Positions 17,573 to 28,783 are shown, counted from the first letter of the stretch. The stretch: 64,000 nt of DNA from Sphingosinicella ginsenosidimutans (GCF_007995055.1 NZ_VOQQ01000001.1:2973770-3037769); one strand, 5' to 3'. Program-made: numbers and translations. The notes: generated by a model not told the origin, from the sequence alone.

Positions 17573-17979
17573 CAGCGCCTCCTCAGCCTCAGGCGTCCGC
17601 GAATGAGCAGGAGCCCGGCGATCAGCAGGAGCAGCGGCAGCCCCCAGAGCGGCCAGGTCTTCGGCTCGACGGGCGGCTGGAAGCTCACCCACTCGCCGTA
17701 GCGCGAGATCATCCAGGCGCGGATCTGGTCCGGCGTCTCGCCGGCCTGGATTCGCTCGCGGATCATCGAGCGCATGTCGCCGGCCATCTCTGCGTTCGAA
17801 TCGGCGATCGACTGGCCCTGGCAGACGACGCAGCGGATCGTTTCCATCAGCGCCTTGGCCTGGCGCTCCTGGTTCGGATCGGCGAGCTGCACGTCGGCGA
17901 GCGGCGCCGGCGGCAGCAGCGAATCGGCGAGCGCCGGGCTCGCGACCAGCAGCGCGGCGGTGACAAGGGCCTTCCTCAT
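17572..17979 (-). CDS. ccmH: cytochrome c maturation protein CcmH (CcmL type)
   Basis: A 135-residue periplasmic thiol-disulfide protein. It has a signal peptide (MRKALVTAALLVASPALA), the conserved redox motif RCVVCQ (Cys50, Cys53) that reduces apocytochrome haem-binding cysteines, and one C-terminal membrane helix (LWGLPLLLLIAGLLLI). I use the ATG at 17979, which overlaps the ccmG stop as ATGA; five further codons upstream are open but unnecessary. Confidence 0.92.
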   Translation of the reverse strand: MRKALVTAALLVASPALADSLLPPAPLADVQLADPNQERQAKALMETIRCVVCQGQSIADSNAEMAGDMRSMIRERIQAGETPDQIRAWMISRYGEWVSFQPPVEPKTWPLWGLPLLLLIAGLLLIRGRLRLRRR

Positions 17980-18509
17980 CGCGCCGCCTCCCACGCCGCG
18001 ACGATGGCCGGGATGTCGCTGTCCATGATGGCGCCGATATGCTGGTGGCGAATGACGCCGCGCCCGTCGACGATGAAGGTTTCGGGCACGCCGGCCGAGC
18101 CGAGCGAAAGCTGGACGCGCCGGTCGTTGTCGGCGCCGATCGCGCGGAATGGATCGCCATATTGGTCAAGGAAGGCGGCGAGGTCCTGGGGGCGGTCGCG
18201 CACGGCGATCCCGTCGATCGGAATGCCGCGCCGGCTGAGCTCGGCGAGCTGGACGGCCTCCGTCCGGCACGGGATGCACCAGCTCGCGAAGATGTTGACG
18301 AGGTGCGGCTGACCGTCGCGCAGGTTGCGGCTCGACAGGCCGGGCCGCCCGTCGAGCGCTGCAGCAAGGCTGAACTCGGGCACGTCCTTGCCGATCATCG
18401 CCGACTGGATCTGGTGATCGTCGGGCCGGTAGAGGCCGACGGCGAGCACGATGAAGAGCAGGCCGACGACGAGCACCGGGATCCACAGGATGATCCGTAG
18501 CCGCCTCAT
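17976..18509 (-). CDS. ccmG: thiol:disulfide interchange protein CcmG (DsbE)
   Basis: A 177-residue membrane-tethered thioredoxin-fold protein. The N-terminal helix spans residues 5-27 and the active site is WCIPC (Cys78, Cys81). The family GVPETF motif is present with its cis-proline region (SAGVPETFIVDGRG). It supplies reductant to CcmH in the periplasm during cytochrome c assembly. It overlaps both neighbours by 4 bp. Confidence 0.93.
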   Translation of the reverse strand: MRRLRIILWIPVLVVGLLFIVLAVGLYRPDDHQIQSAMIGKDVPEFSLAAALDGRPGLSSRNLRDGQPHLVNIFASWCIPCRTEAVQLAELSRRGIPIDGIAVRDRPQDLAAFLDQYGDPFRAIGADNDRRVQLSLGSAGVPETFIVDGRGVIRHQHIGAIMDSDIPAIVAAWEAAR

Positions 18510-20452
18510 GCCAGCGCCTCCCCGCCCATGGCCGACGGCTGGCGCCCCCGCCGTTCACGAAGCACGCGGCCGATCAGCGACAGGAAGCCGCCGAACGCGA
18601 TCATCGCCCCGCCGAGCCAGATCAGGGTCACCATCGGCTTCCACCAGAGGCGGATCTGCCAGCGCCCCATATCGTCGGATTCCCCCACATTCGTGTAGAG
18701 CTGCCCGTCGAGGAACGTGCGGATCGAGGCCTCGGTCGTCGGCGTCGGCGGCGCGCTGAACATCCGCGCCTGCGGATTGAGGGCGATCGGCCCGCCGGTA
18801 CCGTTGCGCCGGGCGGTCATGCGCGCCTCGATCGCGGTCCAGTTGGGCCCGGCGACCGGCGCGACGCTATCGAAATGCACGACATAGGGGCCGACGGTCG
18901 CGGTCTCGCCGGGATGGAGCGCGACCAGCGTTTCCTTGTCGAAGGCGGTGGATATCGCCATTCCGGACAGGCTCACCGCGACGCCGAGATGGGCGATCAC
19001 CATGCCCCAGGTGAAAAGCGGGGTGCGCCTCAGGTTGCGCTTCCACAGCGGCGCGAGGCTCGCGATGGCGGCCCCGGGGGCGATCGCCATGCCGAGCAGC
19101 GGGAGGATGCCGACCCCGGGCGCCAGCACGACGACAAGCAGCAGCGCTGCCGCGCTGACCAGCGTCGGCACCGCATAGCGATTGGCCAGCGCCCCGACTC
19201 CGTCGCGCCGCCAGCGCATCAGCGGGCCCATGCCCATGATCGCGACGAGGATGAGCGCAACCGATCCGGCGATCGGATTGAAATAAGGCGGGCCGACCGA
19301 AACCTTGGCCCCCATCGCCTCGGTGATAAGCGGATAGATCGTACCAACGAAGACGACGCCGAGGATCACCGACAGCAGCAGATTGTTGATGACCAGCGAT
19401 CCTTCGCGGCTGAACAGATCGAAGCGCGAGCCTTCCTTCACCGTCCCGACGCGCAGCGCATAAAGCAGCAGCGCGCCGCCGATATAGATGACGAGCAGGC
19501 CGAGGATCACCGCGCCCCGGCGCGGATCGACCGCGAATGCGTGGACGCTGGTGAGGATGCCCGAGCGCACCAGGAAAGTGCCGATCATCGACATCGAGAA
19601 GGCAACCACCGCGAGCATGATCGTCCAGGCGCGAAGCCCGTCGCGCGTCGCCAGCACGGTGACGCTGTGCAAGAGCGCCGTCGCGGCGAGCCAGGGCATG
19701 AGCGACGCGTTCTCGGTCGGATCCCAGAACCACCAGCCTCCCCAGCCGAGCACATAATAGGCCCAGTAGGAGCCGGCGGTGATACCGATGGTGAGGAACA
19801 CCCAGGCGGCCAGCACCCAGGGGCGCATCGCCCGTGCGAAGGTGGGCCCGACATCGCGCGTCACCAGCGCACCGACCGCGAAGGAGAAGGCGATCGAGAT
19901 GCCGACATAGCCGAAATAGAGGGTCGGCGGATGGAAGGCGAGGCCCGGATCCTGGAGCAGCGGGTTGAGGCCATTGCCCTCGACCGGGATCGGGTTCAGG
20001 CGGTTGAACGGGTTCGACGCGAACAGGAGGAAGAAGTAGAAGCCGAGGCCGATCGCCGCCTGCGCCGCGAGCGTCGCGGCGAGCGTTCGCGGATCGAGCC
20101 GCCGCTCGAACAAGGCGACGGCGGCCCCGGCGATCGCGAGCACCGTCACCCATAGCAGCATCGAGCCTTCGTGATTCCCCCAGGCGCCGGCGAACTTGTA
20201 GAGCCAGGGCTTCATCGAGTGGCTGTTTGCCGCCACCAGCGCGACCGAGAGATCCGTGCGCAGGAAGCACAGGATCAGCAAGCCGAAGGCGAGCGCGGCA
20301 AGGGCGCCCTGCGCCACCGCGACCGCGCGCACGGCCCTGAGGTCCGCCGTCGTGTCCGCCGCCGGCCGCACCGCGGCGGACCCGAGATAGAGCTGGAGCA
20401 GCGACAGCGCCGCCGCCAGCCACAAAGCCGCAAGCCCCCCTTCAGCGATCAT
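18506..20452 (-). CDS. ccmF: haem lyase subunit CcmF
   Basis: A 648-residue polytopic membrane protein that ligates haem to apocytochrome c. The tryptophan-rich WWD region GWGGWWFWDPTENASLMPWL is intact, as is NPFNRLNPIPVEGNGLNPLLQDPGLAFHPP, typical of CcmF. About 14-15 hydrophobic segments can be counted. It is coupled on both sides by ATGA-type overlaps within the ccm operon. Confidence 0.95.
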   Translation of the reverse strand: MIAEGGLAALWLAAALSLLQLYLGSAAVRPAADTTADLRAVRAVAVAQGALAALAFGLLILCFLRTDLSVALVAANSHSMKPWLYKFAGAWGNHEGSMLLWVTVLAIAGAAVALFERRLDPRTLAATLAAQAAIGLGFYFFLLFASNPFNRLNPIPVEGNGLNPLLQDPGLAFHPPTLYFGYVGISIAFSFAVGALVTRDVGPTFARAMRPWVLAAWVFLTIGITAGSYWAYYVLGWGGWWFWDPTENASLMPWLAATALLHSVTVLATRDGLRAWTIMLAVVAFSMSMIGTFLVRSGILTSVHAFAVDPRRGAVILGLLVIYIGGALLLYALRVGTVKEGSRFDLFSREGSLVINNLLLSVILGVVFVGTIYPLITEAMGAKVSVGPPYFNPIAGSVALILVAIMGMGPLMRWRRDGVGALANRYAVPTLVSAAALLLVVVLAPGVGILPLLGMAIAPGAAIASLAPLWKRNLRRTPLFTWGMVIAHLGVAVSLSGMAISTAFDKETLVALHPGETATVGPYVVHFDSVAPVAGPNWTAIEARMTARRNGTGGPIALNPQARMFSAPPTPTTEASIRTFLDGQLYTNVGESDDMGRWQIRLWWKPMVTLIWLGGAMIAFGGFLSLIGRVLRERRGRQPSAMGGEALA

Positions 20453-20889
20453 CGCAATGTGTCCGTTTCATGCTGGCCCCGCGCCTGGCGCATCACCGGC
20501 GGAACGTAATTTTCGTCATGCTTGGCGAGGATTTCGGTGGCGACGAAATGACCGTTCGGTTCGAACCGTCCCTCCGCGACGACGCCGCTGCCCTCGCGGA
20601 ACAGGCTTGGCGGGATGCCGCGATAGGTGACGTTGATGACGTTCGGGGTCTCGTCGGTGACGACGAAGTCGATCGTCACGCCATCGGGTCTCCGCACGAT
20701 CGAGCCACGGCGCACCATGCCGCCGATCCGCACCGCGCGATCGAGCGGCAGTCCCTTCGTCGCGACATCTCCCGGGGCGTAGAAGAAAGCGGCCCGGTCC
20801 TTGAGGCCGGACATGGCGAGCAGCACCGCGCCGAGCACCGCGACCACCGCGACGATCAGCAGGACAAGGCGCTGGTTCTTCGCCTTCAT
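20449..20889 (-). CDS. ccmE: cytochrome c maturation haem chaperone CcmE
   Basis: A 146-residue haem chaperone with one N-terminal membrane helix (residues 8-27). The covalent haem-binding histidine is H124 within KHDENYVPP, with Y128 as the usual axial ligand. The OB-fold core includes RIGGMVRRGS and VTYRGIPPSLFREGSGVVAEG. Coupled to ccmD and ccmF. Confidence 0.94.
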   Translation of the reverse strand: MKAKNQRLVLLIVAVVAVLGAVLLAMSGLKDRAAFFYAPGDVATKGLPLDRAVRIGGMVRRGSIVRRPDGVTIDFVVTDETPNVINVTYRGIPPSLFREGSGVVAEGRFEPNGHFVATEILAKHDENYVPPVMRQARGQHETDTLR

Positions 20890-21017
20890 GGCCGCTGCCT
20901 CAGCTTGTCAGCGGCGGATTCGGCGCGGCGCATCGCGATCCAGCTCCATCCAGCGAGGACGATGGTGCCGAGTGCGACCAGCCCATAGGCGGCGATGACG
21001 AAGGGCCAGGGGTTCAT
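20886..21017 (-). CDS. ccmD: haem exporter small subunit CcmD
   Basis: A 43-residue single-helix membrane peptide (MNPWPFVIAAYGLVALG...) with a basic C-terminus (AMRRAESAADKLRQRP). The size, position between ccmC and ccmE, and ATGA overlaps at both ends identify it as CcmD, which releases holo-CcmE from the CcmC complex. Confidence 0.88.
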   Translation of the reverse strand: MNPWPFVIAAYGLVALGTIVLAGWSWIAMRRAESAADKLRQRP

Positions 21018-21736
21018 TCGGCGGCCATGCGCTTCATCCGCGCCTCGACCTTCGTGCGCGCAAGCTCGGCGCGCATCCGCATCAGCACGATCGCCGCGAA
21101 CAACAGGGTGAAGCCGATCGCCGAGCCGAGCAACGGCCACAGCATCTGCGGGGCGATGGCCGAGGTGCCGCGAAGGATGTCGATGCTCTGCCCCTGGTGC
21201 AGCGATTTCCACCACACGACCGAATAGTGGATGATCGGCAGGTTGATCGCGCCGACGAGCCCGAAAATGGCGGTGAGGCGCCCTTCCCCGTCCCTCTCCC
21301 GTTCGGCCCCTGCGAGCGCGATATAGCCGAGATAGAGGAAGAAGAGGACCAGCATGGAGCCCATCCGTCCGTCCCATTCCCAATAGCTGCCCCAGGTCGG
21401 ACGCCCCCAGAGCGAGCCGGTCGCGAGCGCGAGCGCCGCGAAGACGGCACCGGGCACGCCGAGCGCACGCCCCGCGACCGCGGCGAGCGGATGACGCCAG
21501 ACGAGCTGGGCCAGGCCCGCCGCGGCGATGCCCGCCCAGCCGCCCATGGCGAGCCAGGCGGAGGGCACGTGGATGTAGAGGATTCGCACGCTATCGCCCT
21601 GGAACCGCTCCGGCGGCGCGACGAACAGGCCGAACCACAGCGCGACCAGGATCAGCACGGCGCCCAACCAGCCGAGCCAGGCGGTGAGCGGTCGCGCTAT
21701 TTTGAGGAAACGGGCCGGATTCGCGTAAACGTGCAT
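21014..21736 (-). CDS. ccmC: haem exporter protein CcmC
   Basis: A 240-residue membrane protein with six hydrophobic segments that delivers haem to CcmE. The WWD-type motif GRPTWGSYWEWDGRM and flanking histidines (YIHVPSAWLA and PIIHYSVVWW) are intact. It is the first gene of the ccm operon here. ccmA and ccmB, which often precede it, are not in this window. Confidence 0.94.
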   Translation of the reverse strand: MHVYANPARFLKIARPLTAWLGWLGAVLILVALWFGLFVAPPERFQGDSVRILYIHVPSAWLAMGGWAGIAAAGLAQLVWRHPLAAVAGRALGVPGAVFAALALATGSLWGRPTWGSYWEWDGRMGSMLVLFFLYLGYIALAGAERERDGEGRLTAIFGLVGAINLPIIHYSVVWWKSLHQGQSIDILRGTSAIAPQMLWPLLGSAIGFTLLFAAIVLMRMRAELARTKVEARMKRMAAE

Positions 21737-21793
21737 GGTCGCGCGTTTGTTTAGCGAAGGCCCGCGGTGCGGGGAAGCGCCTTGCGCGCGCGA

Positions 21794-22843
21794 TCAGCCG
21801 CGCCCGATCAGCCTTTGCGCCATCGCGTCGGCAACCGCGGCGGCGTTGCGGCCGGTCGCCTCGCTTTCCGCCCAGATTTCGCGCAGGCGGCCGGGGATCG
21901 CCTCGATCCGGCGGCGCACCTCGCTCTGGTCGCCATCCTTCAGATATTCGGTCGACACGTTGATGATGCCGCCGGCGTTGATGACATAATCGGGCGCATA
22001 GGTGATGCCGCGCGCCTGGATGCGATCGCCGTCCGCCGCGGTCGCGAGCTGGTTGTTGGCGCCGCCGGCGACGATCGGCGCCTGGAGCGCGGCGATCGAA
22101 GCCTCGGTCAGGATCGCGCCGAGCGCGTTCGGGCTGAAGACGTCCGCCGGAAGGGTCATGATCGCGTCGGTTTCCACGACCTCGCCGCCGACGTCGCGGG
22201 CGAGCGCCTTCGCCTTGGCGGAATCGATGTCGGCGATGCTGATGCGCGCGCCATCGGCCGCGGCGCGGCGGGCGAGGCCGGAAGCGACGCTGCCGGCGCC
22301 CTGGATCGCGATGTGCAGGCCCGACAGGCTGTCCTTGCCGAGTCCCTGCTTCACCGCCGCCTTGACGCCGAGATAGACGCCATAGCTGGTGTGCGGCCCG
22401 GGATCGCCGCCGACGCTGCCGTCGGGAACCGGGAGGCCGGCGACGTAGCGGGTGACGCGGGAGATCGCGACCATGTCGTCGACATTGACCCCGACATCCT
22501 CGGCGGTGACGTAGCGCCCGCCGAGCCCGTCGACGCCGCGCGCGAAGGCGGCGAGCATCTCGGGCGTCTTGGTCCGCCTCTCATCGGCAAGGATCACCGC
22601 CTTGCCGCCGCCGAGCGGCAGGCCGGCCATCGCATTCTTGTAGCTCATGCCCCGCGACAGCCGCAGCACGTCCGCGATCGCCTGGCCCGGTTCGGCATAG
22701 TGCCAGAAACGGGTGCCGCCAGCGCCGGGGCCGAGATGGGTCGAGTGGACGGCGATCACCGCCCTGAGGCCGCTCGCCCGATCGGTCACGAAATGAACGA
22801 GTTCATGCGCGTCGAAATCGGGAAAATCCCAAAGCGAATCCAT
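21794..22843 (-). CDS. Glu/Leu/Phe/Val dehydrogenase family protein (leucine dehydrogenase-like)
   Basis: A 349-residue NAD-dependent amino-acid dehydrogenase. The catalytic-lysine segment GLPLGGGKAVIL, the TAEDVGVNVDDM region and the nucleotide-binding IAIQGAGSVASGLARRAAADGA are all present. The length and short form fit leucine or phenylalanine dehydrogenase and not glutamate dehydrogenase. I start at ATG 22843 (MDSLWDFPDFD); upstream codons in this frame read through tRNA-His and are spurious. Substrate specificity cannot be fixed by eye. Confidence 0.88.
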   Translation of the reverse strand: MDSLWDFPDFDAHELVHFVTDRASGLRAVIAVHSTHLGPGAGGTRFWHYAEPGQAIADVLRLSRGMSYKNAMAGLPLGGGKAVILADERRTKTPEMLAAFARGVDGLGGRYVTAEDVGVNVDDMVAISRVTRYVAGLPVPDGSVGGDPGPHTSYGVYLGVKAAVKQGLGKDSLSGLHIAIQGAGSVASGLARRAAADGARISIADIDSAKAKALARDVGGEVVETDAIMTLPADVFSPNALGAILTEASIAALQAPIVAGGANNQLATAADGDRIQARGITYAPDYVINAGGIINVSTEYLKDGDQSEVRRRIEAIPGRLREIWAESEATGRNAAAVADAMAQRLIGRG

Positions 22844-22877
22844 CGGGCTCGGTCCTGTCGGCAGGCGGAATAGGAAA

Positions 22878-22955
22878 TGGGGCGATCGACGGGACTTGAA
22901 CCCGCGACCCTCGGTACCACAAACCGATGCTCTAACCAGCTGAGCTACGATCGCC
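22878..22955 (-). tRNA. tRNA-His (GTG)
   Basis: It has the extra G at -1 (22955) opposite C73, a hallmark of tRNA-His. Acceptor GCGATCG/CGATCGC, anticodon stem TCGGT/ACCGA, loop TTGTGGT (anticodon GTG), T-arm GCGGGTTCAAGTCCCGT, and encoded CCA. Confidence 0.95.
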
Positions 22956-23014
22956 ACATGCGAGGTGCGCCGCGCACATAGGGGGGCGGCTCCCCCCGCG
23001 TCAAGGATCGTGCG

Positions 23015-23167
23015 TCAGGCGGCGCTGCGCGCCAGCGCCCGCGATCTCGCGGCGAAGAGTTCGGCGAGCTCGAGATGGCGGCGGCGCGCATCGTGCGAGC
23101 CGGCGGCGGCCGCCCATTGCCGATGCTCGTCCGCGCGGCGCGCATAATAGGCTTGATCGTCGTCCAT
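23015..23167 (-). CDS. small conserved-looking protein of 50 residues, function unknown
   Basis: The frame reads MDDDQAYYARRADEH...ARSAA: an acidic, Tyr-containing start (DDDQAYYARRA), a basic Arg/His middle (SHDARRRHLELAELFAARS), probably a single amphipathic helix. Short proteins beginning MDD-x-x-YY-x-RRA are, in my memory, common in sphingomonads, but I cannot name a family. It is alone between tRNA-His and the DUF167 gene. Its codon use is GC-rich at third positions like its neighbours. Confidence 0.6.
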   Translation of the reverse strand: MDDDQAYYARRADEHRQWAAAAGSHDARRRHLELAELFAARSRALARSAA

Positions 23168-23232
23168 TGAAGCTTTCCCCGGTAACCTCGCTCAAGCTAG
23201 GTGCCGGCTTCCCCGCCAGACAGCGGGGCGCG

Positions 23233-23538
23233 TCAGCCCGCCCGCCTTTCGAGCCGGGCCGTGGCGGCACCTGCGGTTATCCCGGTAACGTGGACCGCCT
23301 TTCGCCGGGACTTCTCGCCCGAGCCGATCGCGACGGCCGATTTCGGCACCCCGAGTTCCGCCGCGACGAGCGCGATCAACGCGGCATTGGCGGCGCCGTC
23401 CACCGGCCGCGCGGCGAGCCGGACGGCAAGGGCGGTTCGACCGCCGGCGTCGGCGACAGGCCCCACGATCTCGCTTCGCCTGGCCCGCACCGTCACCTTG
23501 ACGGCGATGCGGATGCCCCCTTCTGACTCAGCGATCAC
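23233..23538 (-). CDS. DUF167 (YggU/UPF0235) family protein
   Basis: A 101-residue protein. It has the family core VKVTVRARRSEIVGPVA, RLAARPVDGAANAALIALVAAELGVPKSAVAIGSGEKSRRKAV, the pattern of YggU/UPF0235. The start is GTG at 23538, overlapping the stop of the ABC permease/binding-protein gene as GTGA, so it is translated with the transporter. Function unknown; in other bacteria it usually sits beside yggT or proC and not beside a transporter. Confidence 0.85.
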   Translation of the reverse strand: MIAESEGGIRIAVKVTVRARRSEIVGPVADAGGRTALAVRLAARPVDGAANAALIALVAAELGVPKSAVAIGSGEKSRRKAVHVTGITAGAATARLERRAG

Positions 23539-25073
23539 GGCGCCCTTCCCCGGTCCAGCCAGGCGGCCGCCGCGTCCGGCGTGCTTTTGCCCGTGTCGCG
23601 ATCGACCATGTAATTGGCCGCCCGCATCCGATCGACCGGGATCGACCCGATCAGCGGCGCGAGCGCGTCGGTGAAGCGGCGATCGCCGGCGCGGCGCGGC
23701 GCGACGAGCAGCAGGGCGTCGTAGCTTGGCAGCGCATGGCGCGGATCGGCCAGCGTCACGAGATCGAGCGCCGCGATCCGGCCGTCGGAGGAGAAAGCCG
23801 AAATGACGTCCGCCGATCCGTCGGCAATCGCACGGTACATGAAGGTCGGGCTGTAAGAGCGCTGGCTGCCGAAATCGAGACGATAGGCGGATTGGACCGC
23901 GCGCCATTCCGGCCGCGTCAGGAATTCGAGATCCGCGGCAAGCGCGAGCCGCGGCGCGGCGCGGGCGAGATCGTCGAGGCTGGCGATGCCGAGCGCGTCG
24001 GCGCGGCCCCGCCGCATCGCGAAGGCATAGGCATTTTCGAAGCCGAGCGAGCCGAGGATTCGGACATGGTCGCGCCGTTCCAGGGCTCGCGCGAGCGTGC
24101 GCCGCATCGCCGCCGCGTCAGGCGTATCGCTCCGGCCCAGGATATTGGCCCACAACGTCCCCGAATAATCGACATAGACGTCGATGTCGCCCGCGGCGAG
24201 CGCCCGATAGGCGACGGTCGAGCCGAGATTGTCGCGGCGCTGCGTCCGGTAGCCTGCGGCGTGCAGGCGGCGCTCGATCAGGCTGGCGAGGATATATTGT
24301 TCGGAGAAATTCTTGGCGCCGATCGTCACGATCTCGCCGCCGTCGGCCCTTGGACCGGGCGCGAAGGCGAGCGCGATTCCCGCGACGAGGATGGCGAGGC
24401 CCGCGGCGATCCGCCCCCTGCTACGCTGCGCGAGGCCCGATTCGACCAGCGCGAGGAGCCCGTCCGCCGCCAGTGCCAGCGCCGCCGCCGCGCCGCAGCC
24501 CACCAGGACCCGGACCCAGTTTTCGGTCTGCAGCCCGGAAAAGATGAGGTCGCCAAGGCTCGGCTGGCCGACCGTGGTCGCCAAGGTCGCCGCCCCGATC
24601 GTCCACACCGATGCCGTGCGGATGCCGGCGAGGATCACGGGTGCGCCCAGCGGCAGCTCGACCAGGCGAAGGCGCTGGCCCGCGGTCATGCCGATCCCGT
24701 CCGCCGCCTCGATGATCCCCGGATCGATTCCCTGGAGCGCGGCGACGCCGTTCCTGAGGATCGGCAGCAAGGCATAGAGGCTGAGCGCGAGCAGGGCCGG
24801 CAGGAAGCCGAGGGCCGGAATCGCAAGCCCGCTCGCGCGGCCGAGGATGAGCAGCGCTGGATAAAAGAGCGCCAGCAGCGCCAGCGCCGGCACGGTCTGG
24901 ACCAGGCCGGCCAGTGCAAGCGCGGGCCTGCGGACCGCAGCGCTGCGCGCCGAGGCGATGGCGAGCGCGAGGCCGATGACCGCCCCGATCGCCACCGCCG
25001 ATCCGCTCAGCAGCAGGTGCGCCTGCAACAAGGGAGGCAGCGCGACCAGCGAATCGGAGAGTGCCGGGCTCAC
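23535..25073 (-). CDS. fused permease/substrate-binding protein of a glycine betaine/osmoprotectant-type ABC importer
   Basis: A 512-residue fusion. Residues 1-225 are a six-segment permease with an EAA-like loop (IIEAADGIGMTAGQRLRLVELPLGAPVILAG). From about 245 there is an OpuAC/OpuCC-type binding domain beginning VTIGAKNFSEQYILASLI and containing DVYVDYSGTLWANIL. Such fusions (OpuC/YehZ or EgtU-like) import compatible solutes or other quaternary amines including ergothioneine; the ligand is not evident. It overlaps the ATPase gene by 4 bp (ATGA). Confidence 0.88.
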   Translation of the reverse strand: MSPALSDSLVALPPLLQAHLLLSGSAVAIGAVIGLALAIASARSAAVRRPALALAGLVQTVPALALLALFYPALLILGRASGLAIPALGFLPALLALSLYALLPILRNGVAALQGIDPGIIEAADGIGMTAGQRLRLVELPLGAPVILAGIRTASVWTIGAATLATTVGQPSLGDLIFSGLQTENWVRVLVGCGAAAALALAADGLLALVESGLAQRSRGRIAAGLAILVAGIALAFAPGPRADGGEIVTIGAKNFSEQYILASLIERRLHAAGYRTQRRDNLGSTVAYRALAAGDIDVYVDYSGTLWANILGRSDTPDAAAMRRTLARALERRDHVRILGSLGFENAYAFAMRRGRADALGIASLDDLARAAPRLALAADLEFLTRPEWRAVQSAYRLDFGSQRSYSPTFMYRAIADGSADVISAFSSDGRIAALDLVTLADPRHALPSYDALLLVAPRRAGDRRFTDALAPLIGSIPVDRMRAANYMVDRDTGKSTPDAAAAWLDRGRAP

Positions 25074-25819
25074 AGCGCGGCGAGCCGCTCGGCCTGGCGG
25101 CGCGGCACCTCGACCAGGGCGCGCACCTCCGGATCCTCGATCCCGACCAGATCGGCGGGTGCGGCGTCGGCCCGCACGCGCCCATCGATCAGCACGATCA
25201 CGCGATCGGCGAGCAGCAGCGCCTCGGCCATGTCGTGCGTCACCATCAAGGTGGTGAGGCCGAGCCGGTCGTGCAGCGTGCGATAGGCGCGGCCGAGCGT
25301 GTCGCGGGTGACCGGATCAAGCGCGCCGAACGGCTCGTCCATGAGCATCAGCGCCGGCGCGGCGGCGAGCGCCCGGGCAACGCCGACGCGCTGCTGCTGC
25401 CCGCCCGAAAGTTCGCGTGGAAAGCGCGTCGCCACGTCGCGCGGGAGCGCGACCAGATCGAGCAGCTCGGCGACTCGGCTGTCCCCCTTCTCGCCCATCA
25501 ACCGGGGCACGATCCCGATATTTTCGGCGACGTTCATATGCGGGAACAGGCCGATGCTCTGGATCACGTAGCCGATGCCGTGCCGGAGTTCGGGAAGCGC
25601 CAGGTTCGCGGTGTCGCGCCCGTCGATCCGCACCGTGCCCGAATCAGGCACGACGAGGCGGTTGATCGATTTGAGCAAGGTCGTCTTGCCCGATCCCGAC
25701 GGGCCGACCAGCGCGACGAACGCGCCCTTGCTCACGGACAGGCTGACGTTGTCGACCGCCAGGCGATCGCCATGACGGCGGCTCATCGAGTCGATCTCGA
25801 GGAATGGCGGGCCGGTCAT
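25070..25819 (-). CDS. ATP-binding protein of the same osmoprotectant-type ABC importer
   Basis: A 249-residue ABC ATPase. Walker A GPSGSGKTT, signature LSGGQQQRVGVARAL, Walker B LMLMDEPFGALD and the switch histidine in MVTHDMAEA are intact. The C-terminal regulatory CBS domain of many OpuCA proteins is absent, so this is the short form. Forms an operon with the fused permease/binding protein; tRNA-Val lies 11 bp upstream of its start, so the promoter may be shared with or located behind the tRNA. Confidence 0.9.
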   Translation of the reverse strand: MTGPPFLEIDSMSRRHGDRLAVDNVSLSVSKGAFVALVGPSGSGKTTLLKSINRLVVPDSGTVRIDGRDTANLALPELRHGIGYVIQSIGLFPHMNVAENIGIVPRLMGEKGDSRVAELLDLVALPRDVATRFPRELSGGQQQRVGVARALAAAPALMLMDEPFGALDPVTRDTLGRAYRTLHDRLGLTTLMVTHDMAEALLLADRVIVLIDGRVRADAAPADLVGIEDPEVRALVEVPRRQAERLAAL

Positions 25820-25829
25820 CGGCGTGGCG

Positions 25830-25904
25830 TGGTGGGCGCGGTAGGGATTGAACCTACGACCCCACCCGTGTGAAGGGTGTGCTCTACCACTGAGCTACGC
25901 GCCC
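25830..25904 (-). tRNA. tRNA-Val (CAC)
   Basis: GGGCGCG/CGCGCCC acceptor, D-arm GCTCAGTGGTAGAGC, anticodon stem CACCC/GGGTG with loop TTCACAC (anticodon CAC), T-arm GTAGGTTCAATCCCTAC, encoded CCA. Confidence 0.95.
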
Positions 25905-25962
25905 ACGCGCACGAAGGAAGCGGCCCATAGCGGCCGCCTCCCCGCCTGTCCAGCGCCGAGGC

Positions 25963-26238
25963 CTAGCCGTTCACCGCATCCTTGAGGCCCTTGCCCGCCT
26001 TGAACTTGGGCTGGGTCGATTCCTTGATCTGCATCGGCTCGCCGGTTCGCGGGTTGCGTCCGGTCGACGCCTTGCGCCGGGAACAGGTGAACGTGCCAAA
26101 GCCGACCAGCCGGACCTCGTCGCCCCGCGTCAGCGCGCTGCTGATCGTATCGAACACAGCCTCGACAGCACGCGACGCTTCCCCCCGCGCCAGCCCGGTT
26201 ACATCCGCGACGTGGCCGATAAGCTCCTGCTTGTTCAT
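25963..26238 (-). CDS. HU family DNA-binding protein
   Basis: A 91-residue nucleoid protein of the HU/IHF fold. MNKQELIGHVADVTGL start, VRLVGFGTFTCSRRKASTGRNPRTGEP DNA-binding arm with the RNP tip, and a PKFKAGKGLKDAV end. I use ATG 26238; twelve more codons upstream are open but not part of the family. Binds and bends DNA as a dimer in the nucleoid. A good promoter lies upstream. Confidence 0.95.
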   Translation of the reverse strand: MNKQELIGHVADVTGLARGEASRAVEAVFDTISSALTRGDEVRLVGFGTFTCSRRKASTGRNPRTGEPMQIKESTQPKFKAGKGLKDAVNG

Positions 26239-26289
26239 CGCTGACCCCTGCTTTCCCGAAGACTCGCGGCGCACGGCCGGAGAAAGGGG

Positions 26290-26319
26290 ATTAAAAGCGA
26301 GCCGTTACGCGCAAGTCAA
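26290..26319 (-). promoter_or_regulatory. promoter of the HU gene (TTGACT-N17/18-TTTAAT)
   Basis: On the minus strand TTGACT (26319-26314) is followed after 17-18 bp by TTTTAAT (26296-26290), about 50 bp before the HU ATG. It is closest to the general sigma70 consensus of any promoter I noticed. Confidence 0.55.
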
Positions 26320-26371
26320 AAGGAAAGCGGCGAACGCCACACAAGCGCGCCGCTTCGGGACAGGCGGCCGG

Positions 26372-28783
<2,412 letters not shown>

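Noticed and set aside
22844..22957. N-terminal extension of the amino-acid dehydrogenase (MAIVAQLVRASVCG...).
   Set aside because: It is the translation of tRNA-His; the family start is at 22843.
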